NCBI GenBank assembly: GCA_964356135.1
Contig: CAYHGV010000004.1
Span: 1 to 49,099 of the forward strand
DNA: 49,099 nucleotides
Reading direction: 5' to 3'
Source: CAYHGV01 sp964356135
Lineage (GTDB): Bacteria; Hydrothermota; Tepidihabitantia; CAYHGV01
Within the stretch, counting starts at the first letter, position 1; each line of letters starts with the position of its first letter. Positions 17,133 through 24,430 of this stretch are shown here, in pieces. Under the pieces are notes generated by a model, which was given only the letters and a program-made list of their open reading frames with translations, was not told where the DNA came from and ran no database searches. The translations under genes and the position numbers were made by a program.

Positions 17133-17273
17133 ATGGTTCGTTTTGAACGAAAACTTTCCAAACCAACAACTCCGCTTGCCACTCCGTTCACTGTCTTTGA
17201 TTGGTCTGACTCGTCGGGTTTCGCTTGTATCATCAAGAGCAGGCAGTCATTAAATAAAAAGGAGGTAGCTTGA
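17133..17273 (+). CDS. possible 46-residue leaderless small protein
   Basis: The ATG lies at the predicted transcription start of the 17098-17125 promoter, and the frame runs 46 codons (MVRFERKLSKPTTPLATPF...) to TGA 17271-17273. It has no recognisable domain. A strong AAAAAGGAGG lies at its end, serving the next start. It could be a small protein, a leader peptide, or part of a 190-base untranslated leader. Confidence 0.35.
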   Translation: MVRFERKLSKPTTPLATPFTVFDWSDSSGFACIIKSRQSLNKKEVA

Positions 17274-17323
17274 AGAGCGTCTACATCGGTCTTAGAAATC
17301 GAACAAGAGGAGGGAATAGATGA
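17270..17323 (+). CDS. possible 17-codon coupling frame
   Basis: TTG 17270 is preceded by GGAGG (17261-17265), encodes MKSVYIGLRNRTRGGNR and stops at a TGA overlapping the ATG of the 17320 gene (ATGA). It may serve translational coupling; chance is equally possible. Confidence 0.2.
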   Translation: MKSVYIGLRNRTRGGNR

Positions 17324-18495
17324 CACAACTTCATTTTAACTACAAGGATGTATTCCGGGCTTGCCGCTTGGGTTTTTCGGCAAAGAAAATCTGGGTTCAG
17401 TTCGTCGGGTTTTTGGTTGCGCTCATCGGCTATACGGTCTTCACTTATGTGGCGCACCTTGTGGCGGGCACGAGCATCGCTCAGGTCTGGACCGACTTTC
17501 GTCTCTTTCCCATCCCCGGTATTTTCCCCTGGTACAGCTGGTTAATCTGGGCGGTAGGATTATTGTTTGTCCTGATTGTCTTCCTGGTAGCAGGTACGGC
17601 GGTTTCAAAGATAACCTACGAGCAGCTGCGGGGTGATGAGTTTTATGAAATTAAGGAGGCGTGGAAATTCGCATTGAAGAGCGGCCGATCGGTCATCTTA
17701 AGCCCTCTGCTTTTGATACTTTTTGTCGCATTCCTCGTGTTCTGTGGTTTAATCTTAAGTCTTTTGGGCGCCATCCCTTACTTCGGCGAGCTCTTTGTCG
17801 GGATTATGGCCATACCTGCGTTTGCGGTCTCACTGTTTATCGTCTACCTCGTCATCGTTTTTCTGTTTAATTTGCTTATTGGGCCGGCAGTCGTAGGAAC
17901 AACCAGGAGCGATACCTTCGATACCCTGTTCGAGGTCTTCTCCTGCGTCAACGAACAGCCCTGGCGCATGATAACCTATGGTGCGGTCTTAGGAGTACTC
18001 TCCAAACTCGGAGCCTTGATACTCGGTCTCGCTTCGTTCGGTGCGGTGCGGATCGGTTCAACGGTACTGCGTACCTTTATGGGTGCTAAACTCGACGATG
18101 TCTTAGCCAATGCCTTCTCCTACGTGCGGATAACCTTCCCTGATTGGTGCCCTGGTTTTCTCCAGACTTTCAGCACAAAAATCTTAAATCTGGTGGGAAT
18201 GGGCCAAACGTTAGCGCCCTCGGTTTACGTCCCGTTAGGCTGGTCAAAAGATATCGCGTCTCTTCTGCTGGGCATCGTGTTCTATTTAATCATCCTGTTT
18301 GTGCTCAGTTATGGCTGTGCAACCTGGTTTGCTGGCAACACCGTAATCTATACGGTATTAGTGCAGAAAAAGGACGATAAGAATCTGCTGGAAGTAAAAG
18401 AAGAAAAAGAAGAACCAAAAGAAGAGGTTACATCCGAAGAAAAACCCGCAGAGGAAAAACCGAAGCGGCGGGTGCTGAGGAGAAAAAAGGAATAG
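17320..18495 (+). CDS. polytopic membrane protein, uncharacterised
   Basis: A 391-residue inner-membrane protein I cannot place in a family with confidence. About seven to eight hydrophobic segments are visible, for example WVQFVGFLVALIGYTVFTYV, WLIWAVGLLFVLIVFLVAG, VILSPLLLILFVAFLVFCG and SLLLGIVFYLIILFVLSYG. The overall shape resembles DUF-type membrane proteins of the glycerophosphoryl-diester-phosphodiesterase-associated or DUF4013 kind, but this is only an impression. The C-terminus is a charged cytoplasmic tail rich in Glu, Lys and Pro (EEKEEPKEEVTSEEKPAEEK). ATG 17320 has a good Shine-Dalgarno (GAGGAGGG). It is followed directly by a strong stem-loop. Confidence 0.65.
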   Translation: MTQLHFNYKDVFRACRLGFSAKKIWVQFVGFLVALIGYTVFTYVAHLVAGTSIAQVWTDFRLFPIPGIFPWYSWLIWAVGLLFVLIVFLVAGTAVSKITYEQLRGDEFYEIKEAWKFALKSGRSVILSPLLLILFVAFLVFCGLILSLLGAIPYFGELFVGIMAIPAFAVSLFIVYLVIVFLFNLLIGPAVVGTTRSDTFDTLFEVFSCVNEQPWRMITYGAVLGVLSKLGALILGLASFGAVRIGSTVLRTFMGAKLDDVLANAFSYVRITFPDWCPGFLQTFSTKILNLVGMGQTLAPSVYVPLGWSKDIASLLLGIVFYLIILFVLSYGCATWFAGNTVIYTVLVQKKDDKNLLEVKEEKEEPKEEVTSEEKPAEEKPKRRVLRRKKE

Positions 18496-18504
18496 TTCCA
18501 TAAT

Positions 18505-18532
18505 GGGCCACCCTGAGCCTTCAGGGTGGCCC
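18505..18532 (+). terminator. 12-base stem-loop between membrane-protein gene and hypF
   Basis: GGGCCACCCTGA (18505-18516), loop GCCT, TCAGGGTGGCCC (18521-18532): a perfect, very stable stem. Only TTCTGATT follows rather than a pure T tract, so termination may be partial. It ends 8 bases before the hypF start. Confidence 0.7.
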
Positions 18533-18540
18533 TTCTGATT

Positions 18541-20805
18541 GTGTCCAAAAAATACAAAGGATTTTTAATTACGGTTGAAGGTACAGTTCAGGGTGTAGGA
18601 TTCCGACCTTGTGTTTTTCGCCTGGCGACAAAACTGGGTTTACGGGGAAGGGTTAAAAATGCCTTGGGTGGAGTGCTAATTGAAATTGAAGGCGAAAAGG
18701 TTATGGAGTTTATTGACGAATTGAAGGCCCAGCCTCCAAAATGGGCCCGGATTGAAAGAATTACGGTCGAACCACAAGCGGTAAAGAATTTCTCCGACTT
18801 CCAGATTATTGCCAGTGGCGGCGATACTCCGGCGCTGCCCCGGATCCTGCCTGATTTAGCAACCTGTCCAGATTGCAAAACCGATATCTTCGCACCCGAA
18901 AATCGACGGTTTGGCTATCCTTTTACGAATTGTACCCAGTGTGGCCCAAGATTTTCAATCATTGTAACCCCGCCTTATGACCGGGTACGCACTACCATGC
19001 GCGATTTTAGGATGTGCCGGGAGTGTGATGCTGAATACCACAATCCTCATGACCGGCGCTTCCATGCTCAGCCCAACTGTTGTCCGAAGTGCGGTCCGAG
19101 CATCGTTTTGTTGAATACCAATGGTAAACCACTCAATCTAACCGACCCGCTTAAACCGGCGGCTCGTTTTTTGCTAACCGGACGAATCCTGGCAATAAAA
19201 GGAATCGGTGGATTTCATATCGGCTGCGATGCCACAAATGAAGCTGCGGTTTTAGAGCTTCGACGGCGCAAAAAAAGGCCGGACAAGCCTTTTGCCCTGA
19301 TGTGCGCATCGGTTGAAGAGGTAAAATCAATCTGCATGGTTAATGATGCCGAAGAGACGCTTTTAACCTCGGTAGAGGCACCGATTTTGCTTTTAAGAAA
19401 AAGGGGAGACCGCATCGCGCCGGCAGTAGCGCCGGGTAACGGTTATTTAGGGGTGATGCTCGCCTATGCACCGCTTCACCACCTGTTATTTCACGAGGGT
19501 CTACCACCTTTAGTTATGACGAGTGCCAATTTAAAAGACGAACCGGTGCTGGCTACGGAAACGGAAGTACTGGCAAAGCTCTCATCGGTTGTAGATTTTG
19601 TACTCACCCATAACCGTCCGATCGAAAATCGAAGCGACGATTCGGTCCTATTCTTTGCTAAGCAACCAGCCCTGGTTCGGCGGGCGCGGGGGTATGCACC
19701 CGCTCCAGTCTCAGCGCCGTTCAAACTTATCCCGAGTCTTGCCTGTGGAGCTGAACAGAAAAGCACCTTTGCATTAGGCTCGGGTGATAAAGTTTATCTA
19801 AGTCCCCATATCGGTGATTTGGATAACCAGGCAAGCCTTGAATTCTTCCAAAATACGCTCGCAAAATATAGACAGTGGTTTAAGGTCGAACCCGAGATTG
19901 TAGCTTGTGACCTCCACCCCGATTATTTATCGACTCGCTATGCTGAAGGACTGGGCAAACCATTGGTCAGGGTTCAGCATCACCATGCTCATATCGCGGC
20001 TTGTATGGCAGATAATGATTTGGCAGGTCCGGTAATCGGTTTTTCCTTTGATGGGACCGGTTTTGGCAGCGATGAAAAGGTCTGGGGGGGCGAGTTCTTA
20101 ATTGCCGATTACAAGGGTTATGAACGGAAAGGACACCTTCAGTATCTACCTTTGGTCGGAGGAGAGGCGGCGATTAAAGAGCCGATGCGGCTTGCCTCCG
20201 GTTATTTGTTTTACCTGTTCGGACCTGATATTGTAAAACGCCTGCCAGAACTCAGTAAGTACAGGCAGATTTACGCTCAACTCGAATCCGGGGTTAATAT
20301 CGTCGCCACTTCAAGTATGGGTAGACTTTTTGACGCGGTTTCCGCCTTATTAGGCCTCTGTCCAAAGTCGAGCTTCGACGGTCAGGCGCCAATAGCATTA
20401 GAAGCTGCTGCTTCTTTAGAAGCTGTCGCTTCTTTGGAAGCGGGCACCCACCGGGAACAAAAACCATATCCATTTACCATAGATGGCTGTATTTTACAGG
20501 TAAAATCAATACTCGATGGAATAATAAATGACCGTCAAGCTGGAGAAAGCGTATCAAAAATCAGCGGTCGATTCCACAAGACAATAATCGATGCAACCGT
20601 AGCGTTAGCTCTAAAAATGCGTGCCGAGACCGCCATCAGCAAAACTTGCCTAGGGGGCGGTGTATTTCAGAACCGGCTGCTTCTCTCTGGCATCCGAGAA
20701 AGTTTAGAAAGATACGGTTTTAGCGCCTATGCTTCATTCCGGATACCGATAAATGACGGAGGAGTGAGTTATGGCCAAATCCTCATCGCGAATGCCCAGA
20801 TTTAA
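18541..20805 (+). CDS. hypF: carbamoyltransferase HypF, [NiFe]-hydrogenase maturation
   Basis: HypF makes the carbamoyl-derived cyanide ligands of the [NiFe] centre, passing the carbamoyl group to HypE. All four domains are visible. An acylphosphatase domain comes first (GTVQGVGFRP). Two zinc fingers follow (CPDCKTDIF...CTQCGP and CRECDAEYH...CCPKCGP). Next is a YrdC-like adenylation domain (AIKGIGGFHIGCDA, about 225-400). Last is a Kae1/Hup-like domain with VQHHHAHIAACMADN and a DGTGFG loop. A short tandem repeat (LEAAASLEAVASLEA) interrupts the last domain. The open frame extends to GTG 18526, but that lies inside the preceding stem-loop, so I choose GTG 18541 (754 residues). No other hyp or hydrogenase gene is present in the window. 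Confidence 0.94.
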   Translation: MSKKYKGFLITVEGTVQGVGFRPCVFRLATKLGLRGRVKNALGGVLIEIEGEKVMEFIDELKAQPPKWARIERITVEPQAVKNFSDFQIIASGGDTPALPRILPDLATCPDCKTDIFAPENRRFGYPFTNCTQCGPRFSIIVTPPYDRVRTTMRDFRMCRECDAEYHNPHDRRFHAQPNCCPKCGPSIVLLNTNGKPLNLTDPLKPAARFLLTGRILAIKGIGGFHIGCDATNEAAVLELRRRKKRPDKPFALMCASVEEVKSICMVNDAEETLLTSVEAPILLLRKRGDRIAPAVAPGNGYLGVMLAYAPLHHLLFHEGLPPLVMTSANLKDEPVLATETEVLAKLSSVVDFVLTHNRPIENRSDDSVLFFAKQPALVRRARGYAPAPVSAPFKLIPSLACGAEQKSTFALGSGDKVYLSPHIGDLDNQASLEFFQNTLAKYRQWFKVEPEIVACDLHPDYLSTRYAEGLGKPLVRVQHHHAHIAACMADNDLAGPVIGFSFDGTGFGSDEKVWGGEFLIADYKGYERKGHLQYLPLVGGEAAIKEPMRLASGYLFYLFGPDIVKRLPELSKYRQIYAQLESGVNIVATSSMGRLFDAVSALLGLCPKSSFDGQAPIALEAAASLEAVASLEAGTHREQKPYPFTIDGCILQVKSILDGIINDRQAGESVSKISGRFHKTIIDATVALALKMRAETAISKTCLGGGVFQNRLLLSGIRESLERYGFSAYASFRIPINDGGVSYGQILIANAQI

Positions 20806-21074
20806 TACTTCAATGTTTAAACTGATGAATTAAAGAGCGGTTTCAGCGATAGCAATTTTTTTGGATGTCATCATTAATTAAATCGCTGTAATCACTTGTT
20901 TCATTCTTTTTTATATCCGAATCTTGACAAAACGGCAAAAAGCTTTATTTTTAAAGGAGTAGCATTAAAAAATCAGAATGTGGATAAGTAATTCTCTGTG
21001 GAATATGTCTTTGAGTTGAAATAGGTTAAATAAAAAGGAGCTGTGGATAACTATGTGGAGAATGAAGCCGAACC
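20806..21074. other. probable origin-associated region upstream of dnaA
   Basis: An AT-rich gap with two perfect DnaA boxes, TGTGGATAA at 20979-20987 and 21042-21050, plus near matches TGTGGAATA (20997-21005) and TGTGGAGAA (21054-21062), all in the same orientation. The AT-rich part around 20850-20960 could serve for unwinding. The boxes may also mediate dnaA autoregulation. Confidence 0.7.
20924..20951 (+). promoter_or_regulatory. dnaA promoter candidate
   Basis: TTGACA (20924-20929), a 16-base spacer and TATTTT (20946-20951). The predicted leader of over 100 bases contains all the DnaA boxes, consistent with autoregulation. An AAAGGAG at about 20953 has no matching start codon. Confidence 0.55.
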
Positions 21075-22406
21075 ATGGATCGCTCTGAACCTTCAAAACT
21101 CTGGGAAGGAATCTTAGAGCGGCTAAAAGACCGCGTAAGCCAGGAAGCTTACAGTACCTGGCTCGCCCCAACCAAAGGGTTAGAAATGAGAGATTCTACC
21201 CTACTGGTTGAGGTGCCTAACAACTTCTTCCTCGAATGGATTGGGCAGTACTATGCTAAAGACATCGAAGAAGCGATCGTAATGGAATCAGTGGGGCCGC
21301 TTAAAGTAGCATTAAAGTCTGCCGGACGCCAGGAACCTGCACCTTTGGGTGCGAAAAAGCGGCAGCGCCTCGTGTATGCTAAAGACGGCTCTAAGCTCCA
21401 GGAACGCTATACCTTTGAGAATTTCATCGTGGGTGAATCGAACCGGTTTGCCCATGCCGCAGCGTTAGCGGTAGCGGAGGCGCCGGCAGAGGCTTATAAC
21501 CCGTTTTTCATCTATGGCGGGGTCGGTTTGGGCAAAACCCACCTTATGCAGGCAATCGGCAACTACGTGAAGCGGCACAAAGACGGTTTGAAGGTCTACT
21601 ATGTTCCTGCGGAAAATCTCTTTATCGAGCTCATCGACGCGATTGAAAAAGGAAACCGCTTGGAATTTAAAGAGAAATACCGGAATAAGGATGTGTTGTT
21701 GATTGACGACATTCATTACCTGAAAGGAAAAGAGAGCCTGCAGGAGGAAGTTTTTCACACATTCAATTATCTTTACGGCACCAACAAACAGATTGTCGTC
21801 TCATCCGACCGACCACCCAAAGAGATTCCCACTCTCGAAGAGCGTCTCTCCTCCCGGTTCCAAGGCGGATTGGTAGTCGATATTCAACCGCCTGACCTTG
21901 AAACCCGAATGGCAATTCTGCGTCGTCGAGGCGAAGCTGAAGGCTATACCATTCCCCAGGATGTAGCCTATTTCATCGCCGACCGGGTAAAATCCAATAT
22001 CCGGGAGCTGGAGGGGTGCTTAATTCGGCTTTTGGCCAAAACCTCGCTCGAAAACCGAAACCTGACCGTGGATTTAGCCGAAGAGATACTCAAAGACCTC
22101 ATTAGCAACAATGACCATATCACGAAAGAAGCGATACTGAAACGCGCCTGCCAGGAATTCGGAGTTTCGGCCTCAGAATTGAAAGGCAGAAAGCGTACCC
22201 AAGAATTAGCCTTTGCCCGGCAGGTGGCAATGTATTTGATGCGTTCACTGCTAGAAATCTCCTTGAAAGATATCGGTTATTTCTTCGGCGGCAAAGACCA
22301 TACCACAGTCATCCATGCCTGCGAAAAGATCTCCCAATTGAGGGAATCGGATCTAAATTTCGCTCAACGCCTCAAGCACCTGACCACGGGGATAAAAAGG
22401 GGATAA
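21075..22406 (+). CDS. dnaA: chromosomal replication initiator DnaA
   Basis: DnaA binds the origin boxes as an ATP-dependent filament and melts the duplex. The 443-residue product has domain I (WEGILERLKDRVSQEAYSTWL), a short linker, and the AAA+ domain starting FENFIVGESNRFAHAAA with Walker A GGVGLGKTH (about 147-155), Walker B VLLIDDIHYL and sensor VVSSDRPP. The C-terminal helix-turn-helix carries the DnaA signature (IGYFFGGKDHTTVIHAC). ATG 21075 is fixed by an in-frame TGA at 21063-21065. The ribosome site is weak; a short out-of-frame ORF with a better site (21053-21088) overlaps the start. dnaN follows, the classical order at bacterial origins. Confidence 0.97.
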   Translation: MDRSEPSKLWEGILERLKDRVSQEAYSTWLAPTKGLEMRDSTLLVEVPNNFFLEWIGQYYAKDIEEAIVMESVGPLKVALKSAGRQEPAPLGAKKRQRLVYAKDGSKLQERYTFENFIVGESNRFAHAAALAVAEAPAEAYNPFFIYGGVGLGKTHLMQAIGNYVKRHKDGLKVYYVPAENLFIELIDAIEKGNRLEFKEKYRNKDVLLIDDIHYLKGKESLQEEVFHTFNYLYGTNKQIVVSSDRPPKEIPTLEERLSSRFQGGLVVDIQPPDLETRMAILRRRGEAEGYTIPQDVAYFIADRVKSNIRELEGCLIRLLAKTSLENRNLTVDLAEEILKDLISNNDHITKEAILKRACQEFGVSASELKGRKRTQELAFARQVAMYLMRSLLEISLKDIGYFFGGKDHTTVIHACEKISQLRESDLNFAQRLKHLTTGIKRG

Positions 22407-22600
22407 CATGAGGAAAATTTTGGGGATAGTGTAAACAATGGGGAAAACTAAAAAGTTTCAAAAAAACTATCCACACTTTTTTTTAGTCGAAGTATACGAC
22501 CGAGAACATCTTAGCCGGTTATCGACACTTTCCCCATACCCATCATTGACAACATATTTTAATTATATAGTATTAGTATGTTGGTTATTAAGGAGGCGGC
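22407..22600. other. dnaA-dnaN intergenic origin candidate
   Basis: 194 bases with degenerate DnaA boxes CTATCCACA (22467-22475) and TTATCGACA (22519-22527), each one mismatch from TTATCCACA and opposite in orientation to those upstream of dnaA. There is also GGGGATAAC near 22402 and an A/T-rich block around 22550-22590. With the upstream boxes it forms a bipartite origin layout flanking dnaA. Confidence 0.6.
22546..22573 (+). promoter_or_regulatory. dnaN promoter candidate
   Basis: TTGACA (22546-22551) with an AT-rich -10 region; TAGTAT at 22568-22573 after 16 bases is the best match. dnaN itself has a strong AAGGAGG Shine-Dalgarno, so this gene is not leaderless. Confidence 0.5.
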
Positions 22601-23722
22601 ATGCAATTTAAAATTAATAAAGAATTATTTCTCGCACACCTTCAGAGTCTTCTAGGAATTATTCCGGCACGGACGACCTATCCGATCCTGCAGAATATTT
22701 TACTTGATGTCCAATCTAACCAGCTGTTCTTATCGGCAACCGATTTGGATACCTATTTTCAGAAAGAACTGCCGGTTAGTAGCGATGTCACCATTCAAGT
22801 GGAGGGGAAGATTATTTTACCGGGTCGAAGACTCTTTGAGATTATTCGTGAGGTTCCGGAAGATATAATTTCAATATCCACGACCGATAATAATATTCTC
22901 ATTGCTTCCGGTCGGAGCCGGTTTATGATGCCGGGCTTGGATCCCCAGGAATATCCAGAGGCTCCGCAACTGCCCTCCGAGACAACATTTAAAATTCCGA
23001 GTACGACTCTCCTGGAGGGCTATGAAAATACCGCCTTCGCCGTCTCCCGAGATGAAAGCCGCCCGGCAATGTGTGGAGTTTTTTTAGAAATAAAAAACAG
23101 CCAATTGCAGATGGTGGCGACTGATGGTCATCGGCTGGCATTAATTAAAAAGAGCGGTGACACTGCTCAGTATTTGGGTGGGTTGAATGTTAAATCAATT
23201 ATTTCGATTAAAGTTTTAAGTCTTTTGAGCAACGAGGGTAGCGAAGTTCTGGAGGTGTCGTTAGATTCTGCAAAAATTGGGTTTGTCTTAAAAAATAATA
23301 AGATTATCTCGCGATTGATTGAGGGTCCGTATCCGGATTACGAACGGGTGATTCCAACTACGAACCCCAATATTTTAACGGTTGACCGTGAGACGTTAGC
23401 CAGCGCCCTGCGCCGGGTTTCACTCTTTGCTCATCCTATGACCAAAGCGGTGAAGTTCAGTTTAGAATCGAAACGGATAGTCCTTAACGCGGAGACACCC
23501 GAGACCGGCGTAGCAACCGATAGCATCGACTGCAGCTATAATGGCGATGGATTAGAGATTGGCTACAATGCCGGTTACCTGTTAGAGGTTTTAAAGCACA
23601 TCGAAACATCCACTGTCGTATTTGAACTCTCAACCGCTTTATCGGCAGGATTAATTCGACCTGAAGCCACGGCCGATGGAATCGAGAAGGTGTTTCTGTT
23701 GATGCCGGTCCGGCTGGATTGA
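22601..23722 (+). CDS. dnaN: DNA polymerase III beta sliding clamp
   Basis: The 373-residue clamp encircles DNA and tethers polymerase III and other partners. The length is that of the family, and the three-fold repeat is recognisable: domain 1 with TTYPILQNILLDVQ and LSATDLDTYF; domain 2 with FAVSRDESRPAMCGVFLE and MVATDGHRLALI; domain 3 ending VFLLMPVRLD, a typical C-terminus. ATG 22601 follows TAAGGAGGCGGC at ideal spacing. recF and gyrB, often next at origins, are absent; instead a repeat and a tRNA gene follow. Confidence 0.97.
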   Translation: MQFKINKELFLAHLQSLLGIIPARTTYPILQNILLDVQSNQLFLSATDLDTYFQKELPVSSDVTIQVEGKIILPGRRLFEIIREVPEDIISISTTDNNILIASGRSRFMMPGLDPQEYPEAPQLPSETTFKIPSTTLLEGYENTAFAVSRDESRPAMCGVFLEIKNSQLQMVATDGHRLALIKKSGDTAQYLGGLNVKSIISIKVLSLLSNEGSEVLEVSLDSAKIGFVLKNNKIISRLIEGPYPDYERVIPTTNPNILTVDRETLASALRRVSLFAHPMTKAVKFSLESKRIVLNAETPETGVATDSIDCSYNGDGLEIGYNAGYLLEVLKHIETSTVVFELSTALSAGLIRPEATADGIEKVFLLMPVRLD

Positions 23723-23738
23723 GCTGCAGGCAATTTGA

Positions 23739-24026
23739 AACCACAGATAGACACAGATCATAATTTAACCACGGAAATCACGGAAGACACGGGGAAAATA
23801 TTTGATGCGAAGCATCGGTTGTTACTCGAAGAGCAGATGCGAAAGCATCCACGTAGTGAAACCAAGCGAAATTAAATGCGGCGCGTCCCAATCAGATAAT
23901 GGACGCGACATAGATTGAACGAAGTGAAATCAACCACGGATGCATACGGATTATGTAACCATTTTAAATTCTTTAAACCATCTGTGTTTATCTACGTCGG
24001 CACCTTCGGTGCCGACATCTGTGGTT
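23739..24026. repeat. dispersed inverted repeat, CACAGAT type, with inner hairpins
   Basis: Outer arms AACCACAGAT (23739-23748) and ATCTGTGGTT (24017-24026) are perfect inverted repeats. Inside are AACCACGGAAATCACGG, a GATGCGAAGCATC motif shared with 42500, a hairpin CGCGTCC (23882-23888) with GGACGCG (23901-23907), and GTCGGCACC-TTC-GGTGCCGAC (23996-24016). I see no protein-coding content. Confidence 0.7.
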
Positions 24027-24092
24027 AAAATTAAATTATTTGCCGAAGTGGCGGCATCGCTACGCGCACCGTCACTGAGGTATGCGGAGCAG

Positions 24093-24175
24093 GCCGAAGT
24101 GGCGGAATGGAAGACGCGGCGGACTCAAAATCCGTTGGTCGCAAGACTGTGGGGGTTCAACTCCCCCCTTCGGCA
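24093..24175 (+). tRNA. tRNA-Leu (anticodon CAA)
   Basis: An 83-base cloverleaf. The acceptor GCCGAAG (24093-24099) pairs with CTTCGGC (24168-24174). The anticodon loop CTCAAAA gives anticodon CAA. A long class-II variable arm follows (TGGTCGCAAGACTG). The T arm is GGGGG-TTCAACT-CCCCC. The discriminator is A; CCA is not encoded. It reads UUG codons. Fragments of its 5' and 3' ends flank it on both sides. Confidence 0.95.
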
Positions 24176-24262
24176 TTCCACTTCGTTTCATGCCTCGGAC
24201 GACGGGTCGTTGGCGGGTCGAGCTCGTAATGCTTCATTTACTGGAGGAAAGCTCGACACGAA

Positions 24263-24309
24263 CGCGTCAAGCATTAATTCCTACGTTTACGAGTGGACTG
24301 CTTGACGCG
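24263..24309. repeat. inverted repeat between tRNA-Leu and its 3' fragment
   Basis: CGCGTCAAGCA (24263-24273) and TGCTTGACGCG (24299-24309) are perfect 11-base arms around a 25-base loop. CTCGTAA (about 24222) and TTACGAG (24287-24293) add a competing pairing. No gene is seen here. Confidence 0.6.
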
Positions 24310-24310
24310 C

Positions 24311-24327
24311 ACTCCCCCCTTCGGCAT
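24311..24327 (+). repeat. copy of tRNA-Leu 3' end (possible attachment-site remnant)
   Basis: ACTCCCCCCTTCGGCAT is identical to 24160-24176, the T-stem/acceptor end of tRNA-Leu, 151 bases downstream in direct orientation. Such 3'-end duplications arise from tRNA-targeted integrases or from tRNA array decay. No integrase gene is present. Confidence 0.65.
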
Positions 24328-24430
24328 ACGGGTAGTGTTAAAACTGTGGGAGCGACTTCCAGTCGCGATATTAGGGTATAAATAAATTCTATCGACTTAG
24401 CAAACCGAAAAAAATAAAAGGAGGCAATGA

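Noticed and set aside
20953..20990. AAAGGAG Shine-Dalgarno-like site upstream of dnaA
   Set aside because: No start codon at a suitable distance opens a usable frame; it is treated as part of the origin/leader region.
23940..24305. 121-codon frame spanning the repeat and tRNA-Leu
   Set aside because: It overlaps a clear tRNA gene and inverted repeats, and the product is non-globular.
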